DNA of 64,000 bases from Notamacropus eugenii (taxonomy: Eukaryota > Chordata > Mammalia > Diprotodontia > Macropodidae), in contig NC_092875.1 in the NCBI RefSeq assembly GCF_028372415.1, positions 56,842,919-56,906,918 on the forward strand, read 5' to 3'. Every line of letters starts with the position of its first letter. The stretch's first letter is position 1. Below are positions 1 to 11,319 of the stretch, piece after piece. The translations under genes and the position numbers were made by a program. The notes beneath the pieces were generated by a model. That model saw only the letters and a program-made list of their open reading frames with translations, was not told where the DNA came from and did not search any database.

Positions 1-174
1 AGGGAATACACAGTCCAGCCTACGTAACCCAACAACAGCCCAAAGTCCATCAGTTGTTCCCACATCCCACTTTTCCTGTTCTCAGACAACTGAGCCCTAT
101 TAGGACTAAGATGTTCCACCTCTCTCCCTGTGGGGCCTCTTTCTGAAAATCATGTCTTTGCCTGTATTTTTTAG

Positions 175-1584
175 ATCAGAAAGATACTGGTGAAGTGGTT
201 CCACCAGAAGAGACTGGAGGGACTGTCCTCTTGTCAGAAGAAAAGCCTCCCAAGCTCCCAACCTACACAGACATCCTGCATGTCTTTGCCACCGTGGAGG
301 GTAGGAGCTCCCCCTCTGCTCCCAATGCCCCTTCCCCACCTTTCCTACCCATGGTCTTCCCCATTCCTCCCTCATAACCTTTCCGGCCTCCCTGCCTTCC
401 TTCCCATAACCCTCGACAAACCAAGGATAATCCCATTGTTTCCCCACATTTTTCCTCAAATGCAATCTCCCCCCTTGGGCTGACCCTTGCATAATACTAA
501 TGATCTTCTTGGATTTCCCAGGATACATTGCCTATAGGCATGAGGAAGATGGTTCCTTTTTCATCCAGACCATAGTGGACGTGTTCACCAATATGGAAGG
601 CCACATCCTAGATCTCCTGACTGAGGTGAGAGGCAGAGGAGCTGATTAGTCCCAAAGCCCTCCTTCCCACAGGCCCATTCCTTTGAGGCTTGAGCCTTTC
701 AGAATAGAAATCCTGCCCCTCTGAGACTAGGAAGCATGAAAAAGAACGGGATGTTGGGCAGAGGAGAAGGAAGAGGAGAAGAGGGGAGAAAGAAGAAAAA
801 GAAAACAAGAAAGAACACAAGATCTGAACTTCAAATCCCAATTGTGTGACTTCTAGCTATGTGACCTTAGGCAAGTCACTTCACATCTTTGGTCCTCACT
901 TTATTTATTTCTAAAATGGGGGTAAATGACTCAACACTCACTAAGGCCCAACTCTAGTTCTTATGAATCCGTAGCTCTCCCAGTTCTTCTCCCATCCTTG
1001 TCCTCAGTCCTCATCTCTCTCCTCCCCAGCCTCCCTCCCCTCTAGCTCCAACCTCCCTTCCTCTCCTTCAGCCTGATATTCCAAAAGCATCCAACCATGT
1101 CCATCCACTGCTCAAGAATTCAATTCAATTCAACTCAGTAAGGATTTATTGAGCACCTACTATGTGCCAGTCACTGTGCTAAGCAATGGGGATACAAAAA
1201 GAGGTAAAAAAGAGGCCCTGGCCTCAAGGAGCTCACAATCTAGTGGGGGAGACAATATGCAAACAAATTTATGCAAAGCAAGCTACAGACAGCAGAAACT
1301 GGAATTGATTTTAAAAGGGAAGGCACTGGAATTAATACCCACCTATGTAGACTGTGGGTGCCTCTAATTTATTCCCAGGGTCTTACTCGTAGTCCTCTCA
1401 ATAGCCCTGGTTATGGCTACCCCCCAACAAGGCCACCAAAAAAGCTTGAGGCTCACCTTGAATTCCCCTGTCCACGCAGGTGACCCGGCGCATGGCTGAT
1501 GCTGAGCTGATGGAAGGAGGCAAACTTAGGAAGGTGAACCCTGAGGTCCAGAGCACTCTCCGAAAGCTGCTGTATCTCCGATAG
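175..1584 (+). CDS. CASP14: Caspase-14, last three coding exons (partial gene)
   Basis: Three spliced exons encode the end of a caspase: 175-300, 522-625 and 1480-1584, each bounded by AG acceptors and GT donors (donors at 301 and 626), ending in a TAG stop at 1582-1584. Reading frames join in phase: the first exon ends with one base of a Gly codon that 522 completes, and 625/1480 join at phase 0. The protein shows the linker (QKDTGEVV), then YTDILHVFATVEG, GYIAYRHEEDGSFF, IQTIVDVFTNMEGH, LLTEVTRRMADAEL and the terminus RKLLYLR. This matches from memory the p10 small subunit of human caspase-14 (IPTYTDALHVYSTVEG, EVTRRMAEAEL, RKRLYLQ). Caspase-14 is a non-apoptotic cysteine protease of cornifying epidermis that processes filaggrin. 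The catalytic Cys/His exons lie upstream, outside the window. The related CASP16 is the alternative; gene order favours CASP14. No frameshift or stop is seen, so the gene looks functional. Confidence 0.5.
626..1479 (+). other. CASP14 last intron with old repeats
   Basis: The intron between the last two coding exons starts GTGAG at 626 and ends CAG at 1479. About 825-930 is a MIR-like SINE remnant (CTAGCTATGTGACC, then GGCAAGTCACTTC). About 1118-1350 is a copy of the recurrent repeat that opens with TTATTGAGCACCTACTATG and continues with CTCAAGGAGCTCACAATCT. Nothing else is recognised. Confidence 0.5.
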
Positions 1585-2380
1585 TGGGAGGAACCTTGGA
1601 CTGAAGGGTCCTGACCTCCTGAGCCAGTAAGCTCAAGAGCTGGTGCCCAGAGGCCTTGGGGAGTCAGAGAAGCTGGAATGTGCCTTCACCTCCTCAAGGC
1701 TGAGGTGGTAGCTGTCCTCCTACTCCACTGGACTCCCTGAGAACTTGGGCCCACATCCTATCCCTCTTACTCACTTCACTCCCTCCACTTCCCATATAGA
1801 AAAGAGTCTGAGATCTGGGGGCAGTGTTCAACTAGGGCCCCTGAGTCTCCCTAGGATCCTTTCCAAGATCAGTGATTTCACTGATACTAACCCATATGCC
1901 CACTATGTGCCACCTTAATAGAGAGAGGTCCTTCTTGAGTCTCTCCAGTCCCCTGAGAGCCAGTCCTCTAGTGACAGGTGTCTGCTGTTAGCTAGGCAAG
2001 TCCTGAGAAAAAAGACCAACAGCCTGATGGGCCAGTGCTCAAAGCATTTTCTGACCTGGTAAGGCCTTCTAGGACAAGCACTCCACTGGCATAATCTGTA
2101 AGACTGAGTGGTCACATCAAAACTTCAAGGTATTTGTGATTTTTATCTATGTGGGTCCCCTCTCCCCCACCAGTACAGATTGCAAGTTACCCCTGCCTTC
2201 ACAAGTTGCCCTGGCCAAATGACACCACTGCTACCAAACAGATCTGCTAGCTTTCTGGTGATGGGCCTCTCTGATCATAATTGGAACAATAATCCCTGGC
2301 ATGTGTTTAAAGATCCTCTTCAGCTTGTGGTCAACAGACATAGCCTTCTGGAACCCAGGGTCACTCTTCTGTCACAACAA
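1585..2380 (+). other. CASP14 3' flank, probable 3' UTR
   Basis: Sequence after the CASP14 stop is mostly unique and not repeat-like for several hundred bases, so it probably contains the 3' untranslated region. No convincing AATAAA signal is seen close to the stop, so I do not place the poly(A) site. The first AATAAA I noted downstream (about 2750) belongs to an L2 tail. Confidence 0.5.
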
Positions 2381-2770
2381 GGCATCAGAATTAGATTTAC
2401 CTGTCTAAAATACAGCTTTATCAAGTCACAACTCCCTGGTCTAGCATTCAAGGTCTTCCACAATCTGACCCTACCCTTGATCTGCCACCTTATCTTCCCC
2501 CTCCTTTCTAATACACACCCTCTATTTCAGTCAGGCTGATCTCCTTACAGTCCCCTCCATATCACAATTTACTTTTGCCCTCTGTATCTTTGCCCACCAC
2601 ATTGCCTCCCATCAGGTAGACTGGTTGCTTCTATGTACGTGCTGTATCCCCCATAGGAAAATGCAACTTTCTCAAGGGCAGAGATTTTTCACTTTTTGTG
2701 TTTGTATCCCCAGTGCCAAGCATAGAGCCTGGTACATAATAGGTGCCTAATAAATGCTTGTTAAACTGAA
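2380..2770 (+). mobile_element. L2 LINE 3' end
   Basis: The order of motifs is that of the mammalian L2 3' end: AAGGTCTTCCACAATCTGACC, then CAAGGGCAGAGATTTTTCAC, TATCCCCAGTGCCAAGCATAG, and a tail TAATAAATGCTTGTT. It is 5' truncated and diverged, as expected for an old element. Confidence 0.5.
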
Positions 2771-3239
2771 TTGTCTTATCTTCCAAGGCCCAACTCCTCA
2801 GAGCCTTCCCGTACTACTCCAGTTCATGATGATCGAGTCTCTTCTGACTTAACACACAGAGTCTGTCCCCTACACAGAGCATTGCATGCTTGATTATATG
2901 CCATCTTTAATTAATAATAATAATGACGATGATAATTCCCATTTCTAGAATAGTGACGATTTACAAAATGCTTTCATTAAACTGCTGAACATTGGACCTA
3001 AAACTGCGCTCATTATCTTTCTCCCCAACCACGCCCATCTTCCAAACTTCCCTGTTACTGTAGAAGGTGTCGCTATCCTTCCAGTCACCAAAGTTGACAT
3101 CATCCTCACTCTCCTTCATTCTATGCAGCCAGAAAAAGTGCCTAATTTCATCATTTATATATCATAATATTTCTCCTATCTGACCCCTCATTCTTCCCAT
3201 AGCCACCATCTTGGTTCGTGCTCTCATTACCTCTCAGTT

Positions 3240-3534
3240 GGGGCAGCTAGGTGGTGCAGAGGATGGAGCACCAGTGCAGGAGTCAGGAGGACCTGAGTTC
3301 AAATCTCATCTCAGACACTTGACACTCACTAGCTGTGTGACCTTGGGCAAGTCACTTAACCTCAATTGCCTCATCCTGAGTCATCTCCAGTCATCCTGAT
3401 GAGTTTTGGAGGAGAAGTGAGGCTGGTGACCTGCACAGCCCTCCCTCACTCAAAACAAAGTCAAGTGCAAGTCATGTCATCATTTCTCTGATGGCATGGT
3501 CTTCTTCGGCAAAGAAGGACGAACACACACACAT
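3240..3534 (+). mobile_element. tRNA-headed SINE with LINE-type tail
   Basis: A near full-length SINE begins GGGGCAGCTAGGTGG, carries the box-B-like GAGTTCAAATCTC, then TAGCTGTGTGACC and GGGCAAGTCACTTAACC. It ends with a long tail (TTTTGGAGGAGAAGTGAGG ... TCTTCTTCGGCAAAGAAGGAC). The tail resembles the 3' end of the RTE-like LINE seen reversed at 58,905, so this SINE was probably mobilised by that LINE type. The exact family name is not assigned. Confidence 0.5.
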
Positions 3535-3651
3535 CTCTCAACTGGAATATTGTAATGGTGTCCAGGTCTCTCCCCTCTCCAACATGTTCTGTACTCAGCT
3601 GCCAAAGTGGTCTGATCTGACCATGTGACAGACACTCCCCGCCCAGAGGCA

Positions 3652-3875
3652 GATAGGTAGCACAGTAAAGACAGCAATGGACCTAGAGTCAGAAAGACCT
3701 GAATTCAAAACCTGCCTCCACTGTGCGTGTCTGGGCAAGTCATTAACCCCATTTGCCTCAGTTTCCTCAATTATAAAATGAGAATAATAATAGCATCTCC
3801 CTTCCAAGGTTGTAGGGAGGACCAAATAAAATAAAATTTGTAAAGCTCTCAGCATAGTGTCTGGCATTTAAATAC
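3652..3875 (+). mobile_element. MIR/CORE-type SINE
   Basis: Contains TAGAGTCAGAAAGACCTGAA, GGGCAAGTCATTAACCC, TTTGCCTCAGTTTCCTCA and AAATGAGAATAATAATAGC, then the CORE/3' part with AAAGCTCTCAGCATAGTG. This order is diagnostic of MIR-like SINEs. Orientation is +. Confidence 0.5.
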
Positions 3876-3879
3876 TTAC

Positions 3880-4325
3880 ATTGTTTTGCCTTTAAAGCTC
3901 TTCATCACCTGATCCCAAACTATCTTTCTGGTTTCACTATAGATTAAGCCTTTCCTATACTTTCCTATACCTAGACAGGTCTTTTTGCGATTTCCTGCAC
4001 CCAACAGTCCACATCCCATCTCCATACTTTTGCACTGGCTGTCTCCCCTGCCTGGAATGAACTTCCTCCTCATCCCCCATCTTGCAAAATCCCTTATTTC
4101 CTTCAAGACTCAACTGAAGCACCACCTTCTACATCAAGCCTCCCTAATACCCCTCACAACATATCCTCTCCATCCATGTCTTCTTGTGTTCTATTTATTT
4201 GGCATTTGTTCTGTCTACTTATATGTAAACATGTCATCTCCCAGACAGAATGGAAGTTACCTGAGAACAGAGACTGTTTCATCTTTGTCATTATATCCCC
4301 AGCACCTACTTCACTTGTGATCTAG
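3880..4325 (+). mobile_element. L2 LINE 3' end
   Basis: Shows the L2 signature CTTCAAGACTCAACTGAAGC, then CACCTTCTACATCAAGCC and the terminal block CAGAGACTGTTTCATC ... TATCCCCAGCACCTAC. It is a second old 5'-truncated L2 copy near CASP14. Confidence 0.5.
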
Positions 4326-4618
4326 ATCTTTCCTCTCTGGGAAACTTTGTGGCCCAGCATCCCCTGGGGCTTCCCATATTGATGTTGAACTCAATGCAAA
4401 CACCTAGTCAGCGTTGAAAACTAGAACCCAAATGATTCTCCTAGGCATAAACAATTCTGCAGCCTCAGACTTCCCAGGATCTAAGATTATAGGCAAACCC
4501 CACTACGTTCCTCCATAATACCCTGGACAAGTCAATCTCATCTGGTCTCCAAAGTAAGCAGGAACAGGCTTGATTACTACTTGTATAGGGGACTGTCTGA
4601 AGAATATCAAGTGCTACG

Positions 4619-4773
4619 AGCTTTTCCCTTTCCTTTCTTTTCCTTTTCTGTTCCCTTTCCTCTTTTCTTTCCTTTCCTTTTTCCTTTCCTTTCCTTTCTT
4701 TTCCTTCCCTTTCCTCTTTTCCTTTCCTTTCCTTTCTTATCTTCCCCTTTCCTTTCCATTCCTTTCGTTTTTT
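4619..4773 (+). repeat. Polypyrimidine CTTTC-rich tract
   Basis: About 155 bases of almost pure pyrimidine on the + strand, built from irregular TTTCC/CTTTT units. The opposite strand is a purine tract that could adopt triplex DNA. The apparent reading frames across it (Phe/Ser/Pro/Leu-rich) are artefacts. Confidence 0.5.
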
Positions 4774-4775
4774 TG

Positions 4776-5605
4776 AAAGAAAGACAGTTTGGTAGTAAAG
4801 TCAGCCTTGATTCTAGGGAGAGCTGGCTTTAAGACCTCCCTCTAAGGGAAAAGAACTTATTTGTGTAAAAATATTTATAGCTGCTCTTTTTGTGGTGGCT
4901 AAGAATTGAAAACTGAAGGGAGGCCCATCAATTGGGGAATGGCTAAACAAGTTGTGACATATGATTGTAATGGAATGTTATTGTGCTATAAGAAATGACA
5001 AACAGGACAAACTTACTTGAACTGATGCTGAGTGAAGTGAACAGGACCAGGAGAACATTGTACACAGTAACAGTAATATTGTACAATGAAGAATTGTGAA
5101 TGACTTAGCTATTCTCAGCAACACACTGATCCAAGATAATCCCAAAGGACTAATGAGGAAGCATGCTATCCACCTTCAGAGAAAGAAAATATTGTTTGAA
5201 TACAGATCGAAGCATGCTATTTTTTACTTTTTTTGTCTTCTGTACAAAATGACATGTGGAAATGTTTTATATAATTGTACATACATAACATATCCAATTG
5301 CTTACCATCTCAAAGAGGGAGGAAAAGATTTTGGAACTCAAAATTATAAATAAAAATGTTTTTAAAATTTAAAAAAAATCCACATAGGAAAAACAAGACC
5401 TCCCTCTGGCCTATGTGGCTGTATGACCCTCAACAAGTCACTTATTCTCAGTACTATAAGGAAGCTCTTTAAAAATCTCAGAGAAGGTGTTGACATATTG
5501 GAAATGGGTGTCTTCACCTTTGAGTTCACTGTACCAATGTAATCAAAGCATCAGTTTTTATCCCCAATGCTTGACATATAGTAGTAGGTACTAAATAAAT
5601 GCTTA
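4776..5605 (+). mobile_element. SINE interrupted by an L1 insertion
   Basis: A MIR-like SINE starts about 4776 (GTAGTAAAGTCAGCCTTGAT) and resumes at 5408 (GGCCTATGTGGCTGTATGACC, then CAACAAGTCACTTATTCTC). The two halves are separated by the L1 insertion at 4844-5394. Another fragment with an L2-like AATAAATGCTTATTGG tail closes the block at about 5605. Confidence 0.5.
4844..5394 (+). mobile_element. 5'-truncated L1 with 13-bp target duplication
   Basis: The insert carries the end of L1 ORF2 (the stretch reading INWGMAKQ) and the 3' UTR, ending with GGAAAAGATTTTGGAACTC and an A-rich tail. It is flanked by a perfect direct repeat AAGACCTCCCTCT at 4831-4843 and 5395-5407. This is a standard target-primed L1 insertion, 551 bp long, into a pre-existing SINE. 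Its ORF2 remnant has several stops. Confidence 0.5.
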
Positions 5606-5827
5606 TTGGTTTATTATTCCTTCTTCATGAGATTTTGCAAATGAGCTAATATTCTAAACAGGCATGGCCTTTGGAAAACATCTCTCCTCTTGGCAAGTGT
5701 CTGCTGACTAAGGTGATGTCTATGCTTTTATAGTCCTTTTTATGGTAATTGATGCTAATGAATTAAACTTCTCTGTGAAATTAATTGTAATCCACATCAA
5801 TATCATTTCTACTATTTCCCGTTTTTC

Positions 5828-5945
5828 ATTATTGATCAATCAATAAAAATTTATAAGTACTAGTGTGCCAGGCACTGTGTTAAGCTCTAGGGATACAAAA
5901 AGGGGTGAAAAACAGTTCTTGCCTTCAGGGTTCTTACAATTTATT
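5828..5945 (+). repeat. Fragment of the recurrent 0.8-kb repeat
   Basis: Opening part only: GTGCCAGGCACTGTGTTAAG, then GGGATACAAAAAGGGG and TTGCCTTCAGGGTTCTTAC. It matches the start of the longer copies at 32.1 kb and 60.2 kb. Confidence 0.5.
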
Positions 5946-6045
5946 CAATTAATTTGTGTAAGTAATAAATTGAATTATATCAATTATATGCTATATCTTT
6001 TACTCATTATTCTTTCTAGCTTTTTACTAATTCTGATCTGATAAT

Positions 6046-6262
6046 AATAATCACTAGCATTTATATGACATTTTCAGGTTTCCAAAGAAAGTATTCTACT
6101 CTGGCAAGTAGATATTCATTTTATTATGATATTATTACAATCATTTTACAGAGGAGTAAACAGAAGTTAAGTGACTTCCCAGAGTCACATACTACTAAGT
6201 GTCTAAAGCTGGATTTGAATTCAGGTCTCTCTGACTGAAGATCTGTGCCACCTAGCTGCCTT
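6046..6262 (-). mobile_element. CORE-type SINE, reverse orientation
   Basis: Read on the + strand it shows TTTTACAGAGGAGTAAACAG, AAGTGACTTCCCAGAGTCAC, GGATTTGAATTCAGGTC and ends CACCTAGCTGCC, which is the reverse complement of the SINE head GGCAGCTAGGTG. Confidence 0.5.
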
Positions 6263-6740
6263 ATCTTTGTTCTGACCAATCAGGGGACAAACAGTACTCA
6301 GACAACACAAGAGCAACTCTCACATCCATAAAGAGTCTGTTCTTGTATGTTAAGATGTCAATTTCATTTCTGTGATGTTATTTAATATTCACCATGTTCG
6401 CTCCAAGGTCACATGATTACTAAAAATGTTAGCTCATATTGAGCATGCTGACCATCATCTTTTGCACATGAATAAACTGCTGAAGCACATTTCCTATATC
6501 TTGTGCTTAAGCCATTGATTTTTTTGTGCAAATATAGGATTTTATGCTTATTCTCATTAAGCTTTATATTATCATATTGGCCTGTCTTTCTAGTCTATCA
6601 AAATATATCTGGAACTGTTCCCATCATCCAATGTCTGATATCTTTTCCAGCTTTACATCATCTATAAGTGTGATAAGCATCCCATGAAAACCTTCATCTA
6701 AGCCCCAGAAGATCCTCTTTGAAAACAAAGAATAAGCAAC
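6263..6740. other. Unassigned AT-rich intergenic stretch
   Basis: No coding exon, RNA gene or named repeat is recognised in this stretch. Confidence 0.5.
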
Positions 6741-6955
6741 AACTACAAGGTTCTAGAAAGATCAGTAGACTTAGAGTTAGGAAATCTAGGTTCAAATAAC
6801 AGTCCTACCATTTACTGCCTTGCATAATGTTGGGAAAATTACTCAAGCACCTTGGGTTTCACTGTCCTCATCTGTGAAATGAGAGACAGGAATTACTCTC
6901 AAAAATGATCTCTAAAGCCTATTCTAGCTCTAAATAGTATGATCCTATTTTGAAT
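6740..6955 (+). mobile_element. MIR-like SINE
   Basis: Shows GAAATCTAGGTTCAAATAAC, ACCATTTACTGCCTTGC, TCACTGTCCTCATCTGTGAA and CTATTCTAGCTCTAAATAG. It is diverged but in the MIR order, + strand. Confidence 0.5.
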
Positions 6956-7884
6956 AAGACAGAGTCCAAGGGCACATGTTGACATCAGTCTATTAATCCT
7001 TCCTTTTTTTGGAGACAGTCTCAGATGGAAAGGAATTCTTTGGGAAAACCAAGAAGAGTTAATTACTAAACTACAGTCATAATTTTTAAAGAAAGGGTTT
7101 TAGCCGACGCAGCAGCTGCAAATGATTAGCTTTTTTTTTTTTTCTAGAATAGGGGCCAATGGTCAAGAAGCAATCAGATCCTTGAGGTTGTGGCATCCAA
7201 TGTGGTCAAGTTGTGTCTAGAGACTCCTCTTACAGTCACATCAGTAGTTTGTCTCACTCCCCCATATCCTGGCAGAGAAATGCTGATGCTAGAAAAGGTT
7301 TTGTTTTTGTTTTTGTTTTTCCAGACAGTAAAAATGGGGAATAGAGAAATGTTTCCTTTGCAGAGGTACAATCTTTATTCTCTTGCCCACACCATGTCTC
7401 TCAACATGCTCCTGGTACTTGGGTCTTCTCCAGGGAAGTGAAAGTGGTCTCCTGGACAAGCAGTGACTCATTGTGGCTTCAGTGGAAGCCTCAGGGAAAA
7501 GGAAGGTTGGGAGGAAAAACAATCAGATGCCTCCAGGGCAAGCACAGCTCCAAAAGAGTTGCAGTTAAAGAAGAAAAAGGGGTTAACACCTGAGTGGAAG
7601 TGATGTTCAAAAAGTATTCTAGAATCCCAGTTTTACATCCGGAAAGGAGAGAATGTCACAATGCAACAAGATCTTCGAACATAAATACAGAGTGGACAAA
7701 CTGAAGGACCCTTAGAGCACAAAATGTTCAGACCTGGGAAAGATCTGAGAAAAAAGAATGTAAGCTATGAGACCTAGAAAGGACCATAAAACATTTAATA
7801 TTAAGACTAGTAAGAACTGGAGAAGACCTTAGATGTGAACTCATCCAAACACCTTCACTGTATAGGTAGGGAAGTTGGAACTCA

Positions 7885-8060
7885 GAATGAATGAATGAAA
7901 AGGCATTTACTTAGTACTTACTATGTGCCAAGGACTGTGCTGAGCACTGGGTACATGAGCAGAAAAGACAACAGTCCCTGCTCTCAAGGAGCTCACATTC
8001 TAATAGGAGGGGGATAGAATCAGGCAGGAGGTAGGGAGAGAAGAAGACACATAAAAGAGA
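7885..8060 (+). repeat. Fragment of the recurrent 0.8-kb repeat
   Basis: Starts with GAATGAATGAAAAGGC, then TACTTACTATGTGCCAAGG and CTCTCAAGGAGCTCACATTC. Only the opening of the family is present. Confidence 0.5.
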
Positions 8061-9090
8061 GTTTGATTGTAAAGTAAATAGAAAGTCCCCAGTCCTATAG
8101 TCCCAGCTATAAGGTGGATGGCAAGAGCCAGGGGTCTGAAAGAAAGGAAGGCAAAACAGAGAGTAAGGACACATTAGGACACATTAGAAGGGCAGATGGA
8201 TGGTAAAGTTGGGTGTTCCTCCATCTCACTGAAGGATTAGAGAAGGTAGGTCCCATCTCATCCAAGCAGGGCGAGCCATCTTGTTGCTCCCAGTGGGGCA
8301 GGGTCTGGGCAGCCTGTAGGAAGGAGGGGGAGCAGAGAGTAAGAAAGGAGGAAATAGAATTGCTCAAAATTATACTGCTACACTGTAACATTATATAATT
8401 ATAACTATGTAATTATACTGTTATACAATAACAGATCCAAGATTAGAAGATATCCCAAGTATCTCAATGAGGGAATTAAAATTTTAAATCATCTGTATGT
8501 GTTGTTATGCAAAATATCTATATAACAAAGCAAAATCCCAACCATCCAAAGTTTTTAAATATCAAGATGCTGACAGTATATTATGAAATGTACATAATTG
8601 AAATGTTTATTCAGCTGTTTTGACATCACGAAAAATGGGCACAAACAGTTGTGTTTGTACTTGAGACTCAAGGTCTAGATTTAAAGGAAAGAATTCTATC
8701 ATTCTATAATCATCTATAATCAATATCTAACATATAACATATATTATACATGATGTATGTAATATGTAATATCTGTAATCAACAATAAAAACAGCTCACA
8801 TTTGTTTAGCACTTTCCTAACAAGGACACTCTGAAGGTGAAGTGAACTGCCACTCCTCCTCAGGGAGATCTCCCAGATCTCTATGGGGCAAAACAGACAA
8901 GAGCCTTCTAGCTCCTCCTCTCTCCTCTTGTTCTTAGAAGGTTCCTCAATTAAAGAAAATGGGTCCAAATTTAAAGGGTTCCCAGAACCCTAGGGCCATA
9001 GAATTTCAGAGCTGAAGTCAGACCTTGGGATCACTGAAATGTTTCCTCAGGAAAAGAGTAAGACAGAAAAAGTCAGTCAGAACCAAGAAT
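8060..9090. other. Unassigned intergenic DNA
   Basis: Mostly unique, AT-rich between 8370 and 8780 (runs of TATAATTATAAC type). A short reversed SINE-like scrap (TTTAGCACTTTCC) lies near 8800. No gene is recognised. Confidence 0.5.
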
Positions 9091-9990
9091 TTTTTTAAGC
9101 GTTTATTTCAGGCACCGTGCAAATCACCGGAGATACAAAGAAAGGCAAAAACACAATCTCTGTCCTCAAGGACTTTAAATTCTAAAGTGGGAGGCAATGT
9201 GTAGATTGCATAGAGGTTACATACAGTATAAATGGAAGGTAATCTCAGAAGGAAGGTCCTGGGGATGTGAGGGTGGGGGTCCTAGTGATATGGGAGAACA
9301 AAGAAAAACCTGCAGAAGATGGAAAAGATTTCAGCTGACTCTGGAATGAAGCCAACGAAAAAAACTAAGAGATAGAGGTGAGGAAAGAGAATATTATGGG
9401 CATGGATAGGATGTATGTATGTATGGAAGGTGGAACCAGTGGGGAAAAAAATGGTGGCAGGAGTTTGAAGTGTCGTATGTAAGGCAAAGCAAGAAGGCCC
9501 ATGTTGCTAGATCCTAGAGTATGTGGAGAGGAGTAAAGCATAAGAAGACTGGAAAGGTAAGAAGGAGTTAGGTTGTAAGGGGCTTTAAATGCCAAAATGC
9601 TTTAAATGCCTTTCAAAATATTGCCACTGGACTCCTATGACTCTGGAGGAGAAAGTGAGGCTGACCACTTTGTGCAGCTCTGCCTCCCTTAAATCCAATT
9701 CGCAAGCGAGTCAAGATATTACCCTCATGATGTAACTGCCCTCTTCAAGACCAAAGAGGAACAACAACTCTGGTACTAGGCAGCCACTGGAATTTGTTGA
9801 GAGGGCATAGGGAACAGAGAGGAGGAAAAGGAGTGACCTAGTCAGACAAGAACTTTAGGAAAATCATTTTGACAATTGAGTGAAGGATGATTTGGAGTAG
9901 GAGGAAAACAGGGCAGGGAGATTAGCCAGAAGGTTATTGCAATAAATCCAGGCAAGAGGTGATTAGAGGCTGTTCTACAATAGTGGTTAT
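9090..9990 (+). repeat. Long copy of the recurrent 0.8-kb repeat, interrupted
   Basis: Opening part near 9100 (CACCGGAGATACAAAGAAAGG, TCTGTCCTCAAGGAC), middle part GGAAAGGTAAGAAGGAG and AAGGGGCTTTAAATGCC at about 9550-9595, then TTAGGAAAATCATTTTGACA and AGAAGGTTATTGCAATAAATC after 9765. A LINE-type SINE tail (about 9615-9768) splits it. The parts align in order with the copy at 32.13-32.94 kb. Confidence 0.5.
9615..9770 (+). mobile_element. SINE/RTE-type 3' tail insertion
   Basis: ACTCTGGAGGAGAAAGTGAGG, then CCTCATGATGTAACTGCC and GACCAAAGAGGAACAACAAC. The same tail ends the SINE at 3240-3534. It is inserted into the longer repeat around it. Confidence 0.5.
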
Positions 9991-10880
9991 ATGAGAGAAG
10001 AGGATTGAATGGATAGGAAAAACCTTCCTGACTGTGTTAAGTTCACACTTAGAGGAGAGATGAGATATTCCAGGAACAGGACAGGGAAAAAGGAATCATT
10101 TTCCAGATGAATGGAAGGCCATAAGTACTAGGAATCCCTTACCAAGAACCACACTTTTCCAGGATCACTTTGTCCTATAGTCCTACAAATTGACTCCTTG
10201 CTCCTTCTCCCATATCTCTAGGGATGAACTTTCTTGTTCTTTCCATTGGCACTGCCGGTTCTATAAAGGTCCCTGGGGCACTGCATGAGAGCTAGGCCTC
10301 CACGTTGGCTGATTCATTAATCACTAGTTTCAACCCTGACTCCCTCATTGATCATTGTCTGTTTCAGCTATACCAGTCTCTTTAGAGATTTCCCTCAGCA
10401 GAAGCAGCTGTATTTATGTCATCAGAATTCTGGGTCTGATTCTGATCAAGGAACAGGTTAATAAAACAGAAATGATGGCAAACTTGTCACAAAATAATTA
10501 TACCATCTTATGATAAGCAAGAGGAGAGCACCAGGAAGTACTTGTATTCTTGTAGGGAAAGTTGGATGGAAAGGAAAGGGAAAAAATTTCAAGAACAAAA
10601 CTCTGATAGCATAAATACAAACAATTCTGATGAGAAAAAAGAGGAAGAATTGTCTAAAGAAGAGGCATAGATCTAATGCAGTGCCCCAGAGATATTTATA
10701 GATACCAGGAGGTCAATTCAGCTTCACAGGTATCTCTGAACTTGTAATGCGACTCTACCTGACTATGACTTTGGAAGAGTATACTTCATTTAAAAGGAAT
10801 TGATTGGATAAAAGGGGCTGAACTTATATCCTTGCATTAAGATGATGTGGTCACAGATTTAGAGTTGAAAAGTCAACTAT
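9990..10880. other. Unassigned intergenic DNA
   Basis: No gene or named repeat is recognised between the 9.1-kb repeat and the reversed SINE at 10.88 kb. Confidence 0.5.
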
Positions 10881-11030
10881 TCCACTCCCTTCATTTTACA
10901 GATGAGAAAACGGAGGCTCATTGTGACTAATTAAGTAACTTACACAAAATTACACACATAGTGTGAGAAGAGGTAATATCTGAATCCAGGTCATCTGATT
11001 TCAGTGCCAACACTTTCCATTATATCATCC
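10880..11030 (-). mobile_element. CORE-type SINE, reverse
   Basis: CATTTTACAGATGAGAAAACG, then AATTAAGTAACTTACACAAA and GAATCCAGGTCATCTGATTT. These are reverse-complement MIR/CORE-SINE motifs. Confidence 0.5.
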
Positions 11031-11319
11031 TGATTCTTGAGTTAACTCTATTTGCTGTTCCTTCTTTAAGCATTTCTATATGGAACATCTGAGGTCCTGG
11101 TCTTAATTGTTTCCCTTCTTCTTGGATATTGTTTCCCATGAATTTCTGATGCTTTCCACTGATGTTCTTAGGCTACACTTGTTACTCTGGGTGGTATCTA
11201 GCACAGTGATTATATGTGAGTAGTTTTCTCCTTCCAATTATACATTCAGATTATAATTTTCTTTTTCTTATGAGGACCACCATGATTTGGAAAAGAAAGG
11301 GGATGGAAGCTACATGAAG

